Below are positions 1-6,721 of a stretch of 64,000 nt of DNA, piece by piece. Position 1 is the first letter of the stretch. Each line of letters begins with the position of its first letter. The translations under genes were made by a program, and so were the position numbers. The notes under the pieces are model-generated. The model searched no databases. It saw only the letters and a list, made by a program, of their open reading frames with translations, and was not told the DNA's origin. The stretch lies in contig NZ_JANCNS010000001.1 in assembly GCF_022570735.2 (NCBI RefSeq), positions 1,426,001 through 1,490,000 of the forward strand, written 5' to 3'. Origin of the DNA: Christiangramia oceanisediminis. GTDB lineage: Bacteria > Bacteroidota > Bacteroidia > Flavobacteriales > Flavobacteriaceae.

Positions 1-582
1 TTTGGCGAGTTCTCTCCCCAGGCTCAAGCCAATTCTTTGCTCCAGTCCCGGTTTACGGTCAGATCCAAAACTTAAAAGGGCTTCGGTATTTCCAACGAGG
101 AAAAATTCATTTTGATCCAGTCGTTCTCCGCTTAAAGGCAGCTCTAAAGTAAACTGATATCGGGTCCTGTAGCTGGTAGTTGCCCGGAATCGTTGCTCAA
201 ACCGGAATCGTTGCGCCACTTTTAAAGCATTATACTTCCTGGACCTGCTGTATTGCTCGGTAAGTCTTATTTCGTCTGCAGAATTATCCTCAAGAAGTTC
301 ATTGAATCGATAACGGACTCCAAGACTTAACTTGCCGTAAAAACCAACCTCGTAACTAGTAAAATGACTTAATTCCAAAAACCTGGCGTCGAATAGTGTC
401 TCACCTTCTGAATGGATCAGGTTACGGTTGGCGATTCCAAAATTGAAGGACCACCGGTTGGGCCTGTCAAGGTTCAGGCTAACATCTGGTTCAAGAAATG
501 AGCTGAAATTCTGGGATTGAGCCTGGAAGCCCAGGGTCATAAAAAGGACAAGAAGACCAGTTCTAAAAAATGAGGTAGTCAT
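1..582 (-). CDS. DUF2490-like outer-membrane/periplasmic protein, 3' end cut by window edge
   Basis: The frame is open from an ATG at 582 down to base 1 (194 codons, no stop seen), so the C-terminus lies outside the window. The protein starts with a signal peptide (hydrophobic LLVLFMTLGFQA, then QSQ) and continues with alternating polar/aromatic strands and paired motifs such as SLGVRYRF and RYQFTLELPL. This resembles the DUF2490 family of predicted beta-barrel proteins common in Bacteroidetes. The start overlaps the end of the upstream PepSY-like gene by about 20 bp, which suggests translational coupling. The function of the family is unknown to me; the family call is by pattern only. Confidence 0.6.
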   Translation of the reverse strand, partial: MTTSFFRTGLLVLFMTLGFQAQSQNFSSFLEPDVSLNLDRPNRWSFNFGIANRNLIHSEGETLFDARFLELSHFTSYEVGFYGKLSLGVRYRFNELLEDNSADEIRLTEQYSRSRKYNALKVAQRFRFEQRFRATTSYRTRYQFTLELPLSGERLDQNEFFLVGNTEALLSFGSDRKPGLEQRIGLSLGRELAK

Positions 583-1141
583 AGGAATTCCTGATTATTT
601 CACGTTCGCTCACAAAATTTCCATCGGAATCAAACAGCATTTCGAATTTCTTCAGTTTTCCGTCGTTCTTGGTGGCGACAATTAGCTCGTAATTATCTGG
701 GGTGACATTTTCGTTTATACCACCTGGTAACACTGCTGAAGTATGTTTGTTTCCGGCGAGATACTGTGCCTGTATCTTTTCGATCTTGAACCTGTCATGT
801 TGAGTTTCGAGGTAATTTTCAATTTTTTCAAGCAAATCCTTTTGGAGTTCCCTCTTTTTTAAAGTCACTTCAATATCTTCAAGTTTGCCGTTCTTATTGA
901 ACTCAACACTATACCTGTTTCCCTGAAATTTGAATTTGGATTCATAACTTTCCTTTTCACCATCTGTTTCGTAATAATTTCTCAACTTACGATGATTCTC
1001 TGGTAGATTATCCTGAATATATCTCTGAGCAGCTTTTGGCATTTCCAGTAGGTCAATATCTTTTTCCCGCTCAATCTTTTTGTCCTGCGAGAGTGCAAAA
1101 ATGGGCAGAAAAAGTAAAAAGCTCAGTAACATTTGTTTCAT
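563..1141 (-). CDS. PepSY-like secreted protein
   Basis: This 192-residue protein has a clear signal peptide (LLSFLLFLPIFALSQ). The mature part contains two copies of a pattern seen in PepSY-like / beta-lactamase-inhibitor-like repeats: a helix followed by strands ending in YSVEFNKNGKLEDIEV and YELIVATKNDGKLKKFEM. Such proteins are exported and often sit beside envelope sensors or DUF2490 proteins; no enzymatic role is implied. The start codon overlaps the tag stop codon in a 4-bp ATGA arrangement, so the two genes are probably co-translated, although their functions appear unrelated. Confidence 0.6.
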   Translation of the reverse strand: MKQMLLSFLLFLPIFALSQDKKIEREKDIDLLEMPKAAQRYIQDNLPENHRKLRNYYETDGEKESYESKFKFQGNRYSVEFNKNGKLEDIEVTLKKRELQKDLLEKIENYLETQHDRFKIEKIQAQYLAGNKHTSAVLPGGINENVTPDNYELIVATKNDGKLKKFEMLFDSDGNFVSEREIIRNSYDYLIF

Positions 1142-1734
1142 AGGACTTCTATTTTGCTTCCAAGTTCCTTTATTCTTTCATGCCTGAAGCATTCTTTTTC
1201 ATGATCGTTCACCATTCCGGTTGCCTGCATATGGGCGTAGATCACGGTAGATCCAACGAATTTAAAACCTCTTTTTTTAAGATCTTTGCTCAAAGTATCA
1301 CTTACTTCAGTAGTTGAAGGGGCTTTTTTGTAATCTTCGATTTTGTTCTGCATGGGCTTGCCCTCTACAAACCGCCAGATATACTTGCAAAAACTACCAA
1401 ATTCGTCCTGTATCTTCATAAAAGCCTGGGCGTTGGTAATGGTGGCCTTTATTTTCATCTGGTTCCTGATGATTCCAGCATTCTGCATTAATTCACTCAC
1501 TTTCGGCTCTTTGTATTGTGCAATTTTCCGGTAATCGAAATTATCGAACGCTTCCCTGAAATTATTTCGTTTTCTCAAAACGGTAATCCAACTTAAGCCA
1601 GCCTGAAAGGTTTCAAGGATCAGGAATTCGAACATTTTGTCATCTTCCAGAACAGGTACTCCCCATTCCAGGTCGTGATAGGCCTCGTAAAGATCATCGC
1701 CTTCGCACCAACCGCATCTTTTGGGTTCTTGCAT
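1138..1734 (-). CDS. tag: DNA-3-methyladenine glycosylase I
   Basis: Base-excision repair enzyme removing 3-methyladenine from alkylated DNA in the cytoplasm. The 198-residue protein begins MQEPKRCGWCEGDD and carries the family signature YHDLEWGVP, the LETFQAGLSW helix and, near the C-terminus, NDHEKECFRH. The Cys of RCGW, the His of YHD, and the His and Cys of DHEKEC match the four-ligand zinc snap known for Tag. The frame extends 30 codons further upstream, but that extension lies inside the TonB-like gene and lacks Tag similarity, so the internal ATG at 1734 was chosen. It sits between an upstream TonB-like gene and the PepSY-like gene in one minus-strand run. Confidence 0.92.
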   Translation of the reverse strand: MQEPKRCGWCEGDDLYEAYHDLEWGVPVLEDDKMFEFLILETFQAGLSWITVLRKRNNFREAFDNFDYRKIAQYKEPKVSELMQNAGIIRNQMKIKATITNAQAFMKIQDEFGSFCKYIWRFVEGKPMQNKIEDYKKAPSTTEVSDTLSKDLKKRGFKFVGSTVIYAHMQATGMVNDHEKECFRHERIKELGSKIEVL

Positions 1735-1738
1735 AGTA

Positions 1739-2464
1739 TCAGGATTTAAAATAATAGGTAATAGTTCCAGGCTGTGAATCCCTGCCGGCAAGTTTTGTGA
1801 ATTTTGCACCTGCCGAATATTCAAGGGCGCGTTCCAACAGGCATTCGTTAGTAGTATTGGAACTACGCCGATTAATAGAAGTGTCTATGACGTAACCACT
1901 GGCGTCAACGGTGATATTGACCACCACTTTACCTGGCGTGTCACAGGTATAAACAGGATTAGGGATTTTTACCGCATTTCTGCCCTTCAGCGAAAAAGAG
2001 ATCGAACTATAATCGTAGGCCGCTGAAGCCTGCGATTGCTCCTTTTCGGAATTATCGCCATCAGATCGCTGTTGCTTTTTATCAGAATTCTTTTTGTTTA
2101 CCGCAATGCGACCTTCAGAATCAGCTGTATTCTCATTTTCGGTTTCTTCCTGCTGTGCACTGTTCTTTTCGAAGATCTCGTTCAGCCTTTTATTAAAATC
2201 GGCTTCCCGGGTTTCTTTGTCCTGGTTGTAGGCCTGGTGGGTCTGTACATTCCTGCGGGATTTAGGTTGGGGTGTTTCTTCTTCTGGTTTAAGCTCTTCT
2301 TTTTCTTCCACCTTGAACTGTTCCAGGTCTACCAGCATTTCGGCGGTCTCCTGGTTCCCGCTGGCCAGCTTGAAATTGTACAATGCCAGTATCAAAACGG
2401 CAAAGGACAGCGTGGTAAGGATAAGCGCCTTGTGCTTATCGAAAAACTTATCGAAAAACTCCAT
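1739..2464 (-). CDS. TonB-like energy transducer protein
   Basis: A 241-residue protein with one N-terminal membrane span (about residues 14-31, LILTTLSFAVLILALYNF), a long Glu/Lys/Gln-rich periplasmic linker (about 40-150) and a C-terminal domain (about 165-241) of TonB/TolA type: a VVVNITVDASGYV strand and a GTITYYF terminal strand. TonB proteins couple inner-membrane proton-motive force to outer-membrane transport. No ExbB or ExbD gene is in the window, and the C-terminal domain looks like the shorter Bacteroidetes form, so the partner receptor cannot be named. It ends only 4 bp before the tag start. Confidence 0.7.
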   Translation of the reverse strand: MEFFDKFFDKHKALILTTLSFAVLILALYNFKLASGNQETAEMLVDLEQFKVEEKEELKPEEETPQPKSRRNVQTHQAYNQDKETREADFNKRLNEIFEKNSAQQEETENENTADSEGRIAVNKKNSDKKQQRSDGDNSEKEQSQASAAYDYSSISFSLKGRNAVKIPNPVYTCDTPGKVVVNITVDASGYVIDTSINRRSSNTTNECLLERALEYSAGAKFTKLAGRDSQPGTITYYFKS

Positions 2465-2486
2465 ATCTAATTAACAGTCAGGGGAC

Positions 2487-3209
2487 TTAATTATTCTCTC
2501 GTGAAGGTAGCAATTTTTCGAAAGATTCGATGCTCATGGCATTTTCTACGGAAAAATCTCCAATGGCCGTTCTTCTTAAGGCTGAAAGATGGGCGCCACT
2601 GTTAAGGGCTTGCCCGAATTCGTTGGCAAGGCTCCTGATGTAGGTTCCCTTGCTGCAAACCACCCTGAAATGAACCTTCGGAAACTCCTGGGTTTTGATC
2701 TCGAATTCCGAAATATCCACCTTCCTTTTCTTAACCTCAACTTCCTTGCCTTCCCGGGCATATTCGTAAAGTCTTTTTCCGTCTTTTTTTAAAGCCGAGA
2801 AAACAGGCGGGGTTTGCTCAATTTCGCCGATGAATTTTTTGACTGTTTCCTGAAGCAGCTCTTCAGTGATATGATCTATGGGGAATTTCTGGTCAATTTC
2901 GGTCTCCAGGTCAAAGGAAGGCGTAGTAGCGCCAATGGTAAAAGTCCCGGTATATTCCTTTACCTGTCCCTGGAGCTCCGGAATGGTCTTGGTGGACTTC
3001 CCGGTACAGATGATCAGTAGACCGGTGGCAAGCGGATCCAGTGTCCCGGCATGGCCAACCTTGATCTTTTTGATCTTGCAGCTTCTTTTAATGAGCCACC
3101 TCACTTTATTCACGAGCTGGAAAGAGGTCCAGTTCAGGGGCTTATCGAAAAGGAGGGTTTCTCCGGTTTTAAAATCTTCCAGGCTGAATTCCTTATTGCG
3201 CATATGCAA
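2487..3209 (-). CDS. truB: tRNA pseudouridine(55) synthase
   Basis: Converts U55 of the tRNA T-loop to pseudouridine. The protein (about 240 aa) has the TruB hallmarks: DKPLNWTSFQLVNKVR near the N-terminus, the catalytic-Asp loop GHAGTLDPLATGLLI (Asp of LDP), GEIEQTPPVFSALKKDG and the RNA-binding strand CSKGTYIRSLANEFG. Two in-frame ATGs are possible (3209 and 3203). Both lie inside the end of uppP, giving an overlap of roughly 11-17 bp and implying translational coupling. The gene closes the ftsX-DUF3098-uppP-truB run. Confidence 0.95.
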   Translation of the reverse strand: MHMRNKEFSLEDFKTGETLLFDKPLNWTSFQLVNKVRWLIKRSCKIKKIKVGHAGTLDPLATGLLIICTGKSTKTIPELQGQVKEYTGTFTIGATTPSFDLETEIDQKFPIDHITEELLQETVKKFIGEIEQTPPVFSALKKDGKRLYEYAREGKEVEVKKRKVDISEFEIKTQEFPKVHFRVVCSKGTYIRSLANEFGQALNSGAHLSALRRTAIGDFSVENAMSIESFEKLLPSRENN

Positions 3210-3987
3210 AAATAATGGCCCCGAGCCCCACTACAAAACAATATACCGCAAACCAGGAAAGTTTGCTCTTTCTTACCAGGGCGATCATCCAGGTACAGGC
3301 AGCAAGACCGGCTACGAATGCGGCCACAAAACCGATGGCCAGGATAGAGAATTCGGTGGAGCTTTCCATTAGTTCGCCGCTAAGGAGGTCTTTAGCGATC
3401 TTTCCGAAAATAAGCGGAACAACCATCAGGAATGAAAATCTTGCAGCTTTGGTCTTGTCGTTGCCGAGCAGAACCGAGGTAGAGATCGTGGCACCGCTTC
3501 GGGAAATTCCCGGAAGCATGGCTATGGCCTGTGAAACCCCAATCACAAAGGCGTTGAGGTAACTCACTTTTTTGCCAGTGTCTTTTGCCTTATCTGCCAG
3601 CCAAAGGAGGAGTGCAGTGATCAAAAGCATAAAGCCTACAAAAAGTATATTTCCGCCAAATAAAGCTTCTAATTGCTCTTCGAACAATAAACCTACGATC
3701 ACAGCAGGTATCATCGAGATAATGATCTTGAGTGAAAACTGGGTTTCCTCGTTCCATTTGAAGCTGAACAGGCCTTTGATGATATCAAAAACATCCTTTC
3801 TAAATACTACAAGCGTGCTCAAAGCGGTTGCGAAATGAAGCACGACGGTAAACATCAGGGATTCTTCAGGAACGCTGGTGTCTCCTAAAATAGCTTTTCC
3901 CAGTTCTAAATGTCCGCTGGATGAAACAGGTAAAAATTCGGTAAGTCCCTGGATGATCCCAAGGATGGCAGCATCAAATGCGTTCAA
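3193..3987 (-). CDS. uppP: Undecaprenyl-diphosphatase
   Basis: Integral membrane phosphatase that recycles undecaprenyl pyrophosphate to the C55-P carrier used for peptidoglycan and surface polysaccharide synthesis. The 264-residue protein shows the two BacA/UppP signatures, GLTEFLPVSSSGHLELG close to the N-terminus and PGISRSGATISTSVLLG in the middle, with about eight hydrophobic spans. Length is normal for the family. It lies 5 bp downstream of the DUF3098 gene and overlaps truB. It is relevant to the polysaccharide cluster far downstream because both depend on C55-P, though that link is general. Confidence 0.95.
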   Translation of the reverse strand: MNAFDAAILGIIQGLTEFLPVSSSGHLELGKAILGDTSVPEESLMFTVVLHFATALSTLVVFRKDVFDIIKGLFSFKWNEETQFSLKIIISMIPAVIVGLLFEEQLEALFGGNILFVGFMLLITALLLWLADKAKDTGKKVSYLNAFVIGVSQAIAMLPGISRSGATISTSVLLGNDKTKAARFSFLMVVPLIFGKIAKDLLSGELMESSTEFSILAIGFVAAFVAGLAACTWMIALVRKSKLSWFAVYCFVVGLGAIIFAYAQ

Positions 3988-3992
3988 TTCAA

Positions 3993-4247
3993 TTATTTTT
4001 TATGGGGATTCAACAAGATAGCGTAGACCTCGATCCCGAATCCAATCAGGACAAGAGCAGGGGCAAGCCGGATTCTCTGAAAATTATAGATCGCGTCATT
4101 GAATTCATTAGGATCTTCGCTCCCGCCGCCAGACATCAGGATAAAACCCAGGGCAATGACTGCCAGGCCAATGAACATGAAGGTGTAGTTCTTTTTTCCG
4201 AATACGAATCCAGTATTGAAACTTCCTTTTTTTCTATTTTCTGCCAT
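3993..4247 (-). CDS. DUF3098 small membrane protein
   Basis: An 84-residue protein with a short polar N-terminus, a membrane span YTFMFIGLAVIALGFILM, the linker GGGSEDPNEFNDAIYNFQRIRLAP and a second span ALVLIGFGIEVYAILL ending in positively charged residues. This two-span layout with a conserved F-x-x-R-I-x-L-A-P loop is what I recognise as DUF3098, which in Bacteroidetes usually sits between ftsX and uppP, as here. Function is unknown; the operon suggests an envelope or cell-division role. The inverted repeat of the adjacent GxxExxY cassette lies just upstream of its ATG and may have separated it from its original ribosome-binding context. Confidence 0.8.
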   Translation of the reverse strand: MAENRKKGSFNTGFVFGKKNYTFMFIGLAVIALGFILMSGGGSEDPNEFNDAIYNFQRIRLAPALVLIGFGIEVYAILLNPHKK

Positions 4248-4260
4248 ATTATTATTTTAT

Positions 4261-4687
4261 GCCACGAATGCACCAATAAACTATAAAACAATTCTTTGAT
4301 GCGTTAATCTTTCGGGTTCAAAATTAGCTAATATCGCCAACTTATTGCCTGAAACCTTGAGATAATTAATACATTGAGCCACGTGCCTGTCATTTAAGGC
4401 CGCGACCGATTTAATTTCCAGGATGATTTTATCGTATACCACAAAATCTGCGATGTATTGATGAGGTAGTGCTAATTCCTTATAAATTACCTGATATTTC
4501 TTCTCTCTTTCGAACGGAATTTTCCTGGATCTCAATTCGTATTCTATAGCATCGGAATAAACTGCTTCCAGAAATCCGCCGCCTAATTCATTATGAAAGT
4601 CAAAAAGAACACCTATCAATTCGTAACTTTCTTTTTTATAGGTGAGATTTGCCATAATGCCCAATAAAACATTCGTGAATTAGTGGC
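4261..4687. mobile_element. Putative GxxExxY cassette bounded by terminal inverted repeats
   Basis: The left end reads GCCACGAATGCACCAATA at 4261-4278. The right end, read on the other strand, begins GCCACTAATTCACGAATG and ends at 4687. Fifteen of these 18 positions agree, giving an imperfect inverted repeat. The only gene between them is the GxxExxY ORF, whose stop codon directly follows the left repeat. The outer edges lie 13 bp from the DUF3098 start and 11 bp from the ftsX stop. Removing the segment would leave a 24-bp intergenic gap, typical of an operon. I see no clear target-site duplication and no transposase, so mobility is inferred. Confidence 0.5.
4281..4655 (-). CDS. GxxExxY protein, PD-(D/E)XK nuclease-like
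   Basis: A 124-residue cytoplasmic protein of the GxxExxY family (PDDEXK_3). The naming motif appears as LGGGFLEAVYSDAIEYEL, and a nuclease-like core follows: ADFVVYDKIILEIKS gives the Asp and the E-x-K of a PD-(D/E)XK fold, then HVAQCINYLKVSG and a C-terminal strand KLAILANFE. ATG at 4655 was chosen; the frame opens 9 bp earlier at a TTG. No biological role has been firmly assigned to the family as far as I know; cleavage activity is plausible but unproven. Its flanking inverted repeats and its position inside the ftsX operon suggest insertion as a unit. Confidence 0.85.
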   Translation of the reverse strand: MANLTYKKESYELIGVLFDFHNELGGGFLEAVYSDAIEYELRSRKIPFEREKKYQVIYKELALPHQYIADFVVYDKIILEIKSVAALNDRHVAQCINYLKVSGNKLAILANFEPERLTHQRIVL

Positions 4688-4698
4688 CTGATGAAATA

Positions 4699-5577
4699 TT
4701 AGTAGTAAAGTTCATCAGTTTTCAGGTTCAGGAACCGTGTGGTCGCAAAATACGTACTTATCCAGGTTATCACAATTCCCATCAGGAAAATACCTATGAA
4801 CAGGCCTGCAAGCAGTTTTACATCACCAAGGATATTTAATTCTGAAAAGCTGTTATTCAGGTAATAAAGCACTGCAGCCATTCCTATTAACGCAAGTGCC
4901 GCACCAATTAGTCCCAGTTTAACGCTTTGCCATATAAATGGCCTTCGTATGAAGCCTTTGGTGGCTCCCACCATCTGCATGGTTTTAATGATGAATCTTT
5001 TTGAATACACCGCCAGGCGTATGCTGCTGTTGATTAGCAATACCGCGATAAAGGTAAAAACGGCACTCGCGATCAACACCCAGAAACTGATCTTTTTGAC
5101 ATTATCATTCAAAAGGGCGATCAGGGGTTTGTCGTACACCACTTCGTCTACGAAGTTCTTGGAGGTTAGATCATTGGCGATCTTATCAACCTGTTCTGAA
5201 GAAACAAAATCGGCTTTCATATATACATCTATAGAATTCTGCAGCGGGTTATACCCGAGAAATTCCATAAAATCCTCCCCGATTTCCTTACTATGCGCCT
5301 CGGCCGCATCTTCTTTTGAAACATAGGTGGTAGATTTTGTGTAATCTGCCATGGCCAGGCTTTTCTTAAGCTGCTCGATCTCCACTTCCTTGGCGTTGTC
5401 TTTCAGGTAAACCGTAAGTGCGATCTGTTCCTTAAAATGATCGGCCACTTTTTTGGTATTTAAGACCAATAGGCCCAGCATTCCCAATAGGAATAGAACC
5501 AGTGAAATACTGATAACTACAGAAAAATAGGAAGATATGAGTCGGCGTTTCTGATACCTTTCAAAAGATGTGGTCAT
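4699..5577 (-). CDS. ftsX: Cell-division ABC transporter permease FtsX
   Basis: Membrane subunit of the FtsEX complex, which couples ATP hydrolysis in the cytoplasm to activation of peptidoglycan hydrolases at the septum. The 292-residue protein has one N-terminal span (about 18-40), a periplasmic domain of about 120 residues with IALTVYLKDNA at its start, and three C-terminal spans, including VLIASAVFTFIAVLLI. The pattern KRFIIKTMQMVGATKGFIRRPF matches the FtsX cytoplasmic loop. FtsE is not adjacent and must be elsewhere. The gene is first in the minus-strand run toward truB. Confidence 0.93.
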   Translation of the reverse strand: MTTSFERYQKRRLISSYFSVVISISLVLFLLGMLGLLVLNTKKVADHFKEQIALTVYLKDNAKEVEIEQLKKSLAMADYTKSTTYVSKEDAAEAHSKEIGEDFMEFLGYNPLQNSIDVYMKADFVSSEQVDKIANDLTSKNFVDEVVYDKPLIALLNDNVKKISFWVLIASAVFTFIAVLLINSSIRLAVYSKRFIIKTMQMVGATKGFIRRPFIWQSVKLGLIGAALALIGMAAVLYYLNNSFSELNILGDVKLLAGLFIGIFLMGIVITWISTYFATTRFLNLKTDELYY

Positions 5578-5995
5578 ATAAAGACTTCAGATTTTGTGTA
5601 AAAATAAGAAAGTTCAGGTTTCTCGAAATTAAAACGTTCAAAGTTTTGAAAATATTGGGAAACGCTCTTTTTAATATGATAATGCCATGCTGAGCATGTG
5701 AAAGCAGGTCGTTAAAAAGAGCACTTCGACAAGCTCAGTGCGACAGAAGATTTTCGAATTGTATGTCAGGTCGAGCGGAGTCGAAACCTATTTTTCATGG
5801 ATTGGCTGAAAAAGAGGACTTCGACAAGCTCAGTGCGACAGTTAATTCTCGAATGGTATGTCAGGTCGAGCGGAGTCGAGACCTATAACTTAAAATAAAC
5901 CAGTTTTACGTGAGAGTCATGCTTAGCCTGTCGAAGCATGAGATTAATAAATGCACTTCGACAAGCTCAGTGGGACAGATAAGTCATAAATCTTT

Positions 5996-6081
5996 AGTCA
6001 TTTCGAGCGAAGCGAGAAATCTATTTGATACGACCAGATTTCTCAGTCGTCCCGAAGCGCCGGGACTCCTTCGAAATGACT
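5996..6081. repeat. 86-bp module E, copy 1
   Basis: Begins AGTCATTTCGAGCGAAGCGA and ends TTCGAAATGACT, so its termini are inverted; an inner GTCCCGAAGCGCCGGGAC hairpin follows an AGAAATC...GATTTCT pair. The whole module can fold as one long stem with a branch. It lies 17 bp after an A module and 11 bp before a B module. Confidence 0.85.
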
Positions 6082-6106
6082 TAAAGGATTAGTGTCAGGT
6101 CGAGCG

Positions 6107-6126
6107 CCTGCCTGCCAGTAGGTAGG
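6107..6126 (+). repeat. 20-bp insert inside a B repeat, orientation 1
   Basis: The sequence CCTGCCTGCCAGTAGGTAGG splits the B core GTCGAGCG|GAGTCGAG exactly when compared with the uninterrupted B copies at 5764 and 5859. An identical insert is at 6318-6337. It occurs only in units that also contain module E. Confidence 0.85.
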
Positions 6127-6207
6127 GAGTCGAGACCTATTATTGATGGATTGGCTGAAAAAGAGGACTTCGACAAGCTCAGTGCGACATTTAGATTGTA
6201 GATCTTT

Positions 6208-6293
6208 AGTCATTTCGAGCGAAGCGAGAAATCTATTTAATATGACCAGATTTCTAAGTCGTCCCGAATCGTCGGGACTTTTTCGAAATGACT
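6208..6293. repeat. 86-bp module E, copy 2
   Basis: Same length and arrangement as the first copy. The differences are few and include paired changes in the inner hairpin (GAATCGTCGGGAC in place of GAAGCGCCGGGAC). Spacing to the flanking A and B modules is 17 and 10 bp. Confidence 0.85.
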
Positions 6294-6317
6294 TAAGGTT
6301 TAGTGTCAGGTCGAGCG

Positions 6318-6337
6318 CCTGCCTGCCAGTAGGTAGG
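6318..6337 (+). repeat. 20-bp insert inside a B repeat, second identical copy
   Basis: Identical to the insert at 6107-6126 and placed at the same point of the B core, so it was either duplicated together with the A-E-B unit or inserted site-specifically twice. Confidence 0.85.
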
Positions 6338-6508
6338 GAGTCGAGACCTAAGACTGGCAGCAGCTTTATAATTGAGCCAGTTTCGAACATGGCTGATTTT
6401 CGATTGGCGACTTTAGAAATAAAGAGTCATGCTAAGCCTGTCGAAGCATGAGGCCTAGAAAAAAAGCACTTCGACAAGCTCAGTGGGACAGATAAGTCAT
6501 AAATCTTT

Positions 6509-6594
6509 AGTCATTTCGAGCGAAGCGAGAAATCTATTTAATATGACCAGATTTCTAAGTCGTCCCGAAGCACCGGGACTCCTTCGAAATGACT
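6509..6594. repeat. 86-bp module E, copy 3
   Basis: Third copy, again 86 bp, with inner hairpin text GAAGCACCGGGAC. It lies 17 bp after A and 11 bp before a B module whose inner 20-bp insert is in the opposite orientation to that of the other two E-containing units. Confidence 0.85.
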
Positions 6595-6619
6595 TAAAGG
6601 ATTAGTGTCAGGTCGAGCG

Positions 6620-6639
6620 CCTACCTACTGGCAGGCAGG
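6620..6639 (-). repeat. 20-bp insert in inverted orientation
   Basis: Reads CCTACCTACTGGCAGGCAGG on the plus strand, the exact reverse complement of the two other inserts. The right flank here is CGCTCGAGG rather than GAGTCGAGACC, so this copy closes a larger palindrome with its left flank TCGAGCG. Confidence 0.85.
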
Positions 6640-6721
6640 CGCTCGAGGTGAACTTTGGATTCGTATTTGGAACTGTGGGTAAAACTATTTTTTGTTTCCT
6701 AAATTTGATAAAAACAGAAAT

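Larger units (their letters stand above)
5686..6649. repeat. Field of nested palindromic repeats (five composite copies)
   Basis: This gene-free stretch is built from modules. A is ACTTCGACAAGCTCAGTG-type (5722, 5817, 5954, 6166, 6467). B is TGTCAGGTCGAGCGGAGTCG-type (5764, 5859, 6093, 6304, 6606). C is a CATGCT..AGCATG palindrome (5686, 5918, 6428). E is an 86-bp module (5996, 6208, 6509). The first two units are A-17 bp-B. The last three are A-17 bp-E-11 or 12 bp-B, as if E had been inserted between A and B. Short ORFs predicted here are repeat translations and are not genes. Such repeats are common in flavobacterial intergenic DNA; their mobilisation mechanism is unknown here. Confidence 0.9.

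Noticed and set aside
1735-1824. N-terminal extension of Tag by 30 codons
   Set aside because: It lies wholly within the end of the TonB-like gene and does not resemble Tag; the ATG at 1734 starts directly before the RCGWC zinc motif.
4261-4687. Insertion sequence with transposase
   Set aside because: The single ORF is nuclease-like GxxExxY, not a transposase, and no target-site duplication is visible; only a cassette with inverted repeats is claimed.
5686-6649. Possible CRISPR array
   Set aside because: Repeats recur, but they are palindromic modules of several kinds with variable spacing and near-identical 'spacers'; there is no cas gene in the window.
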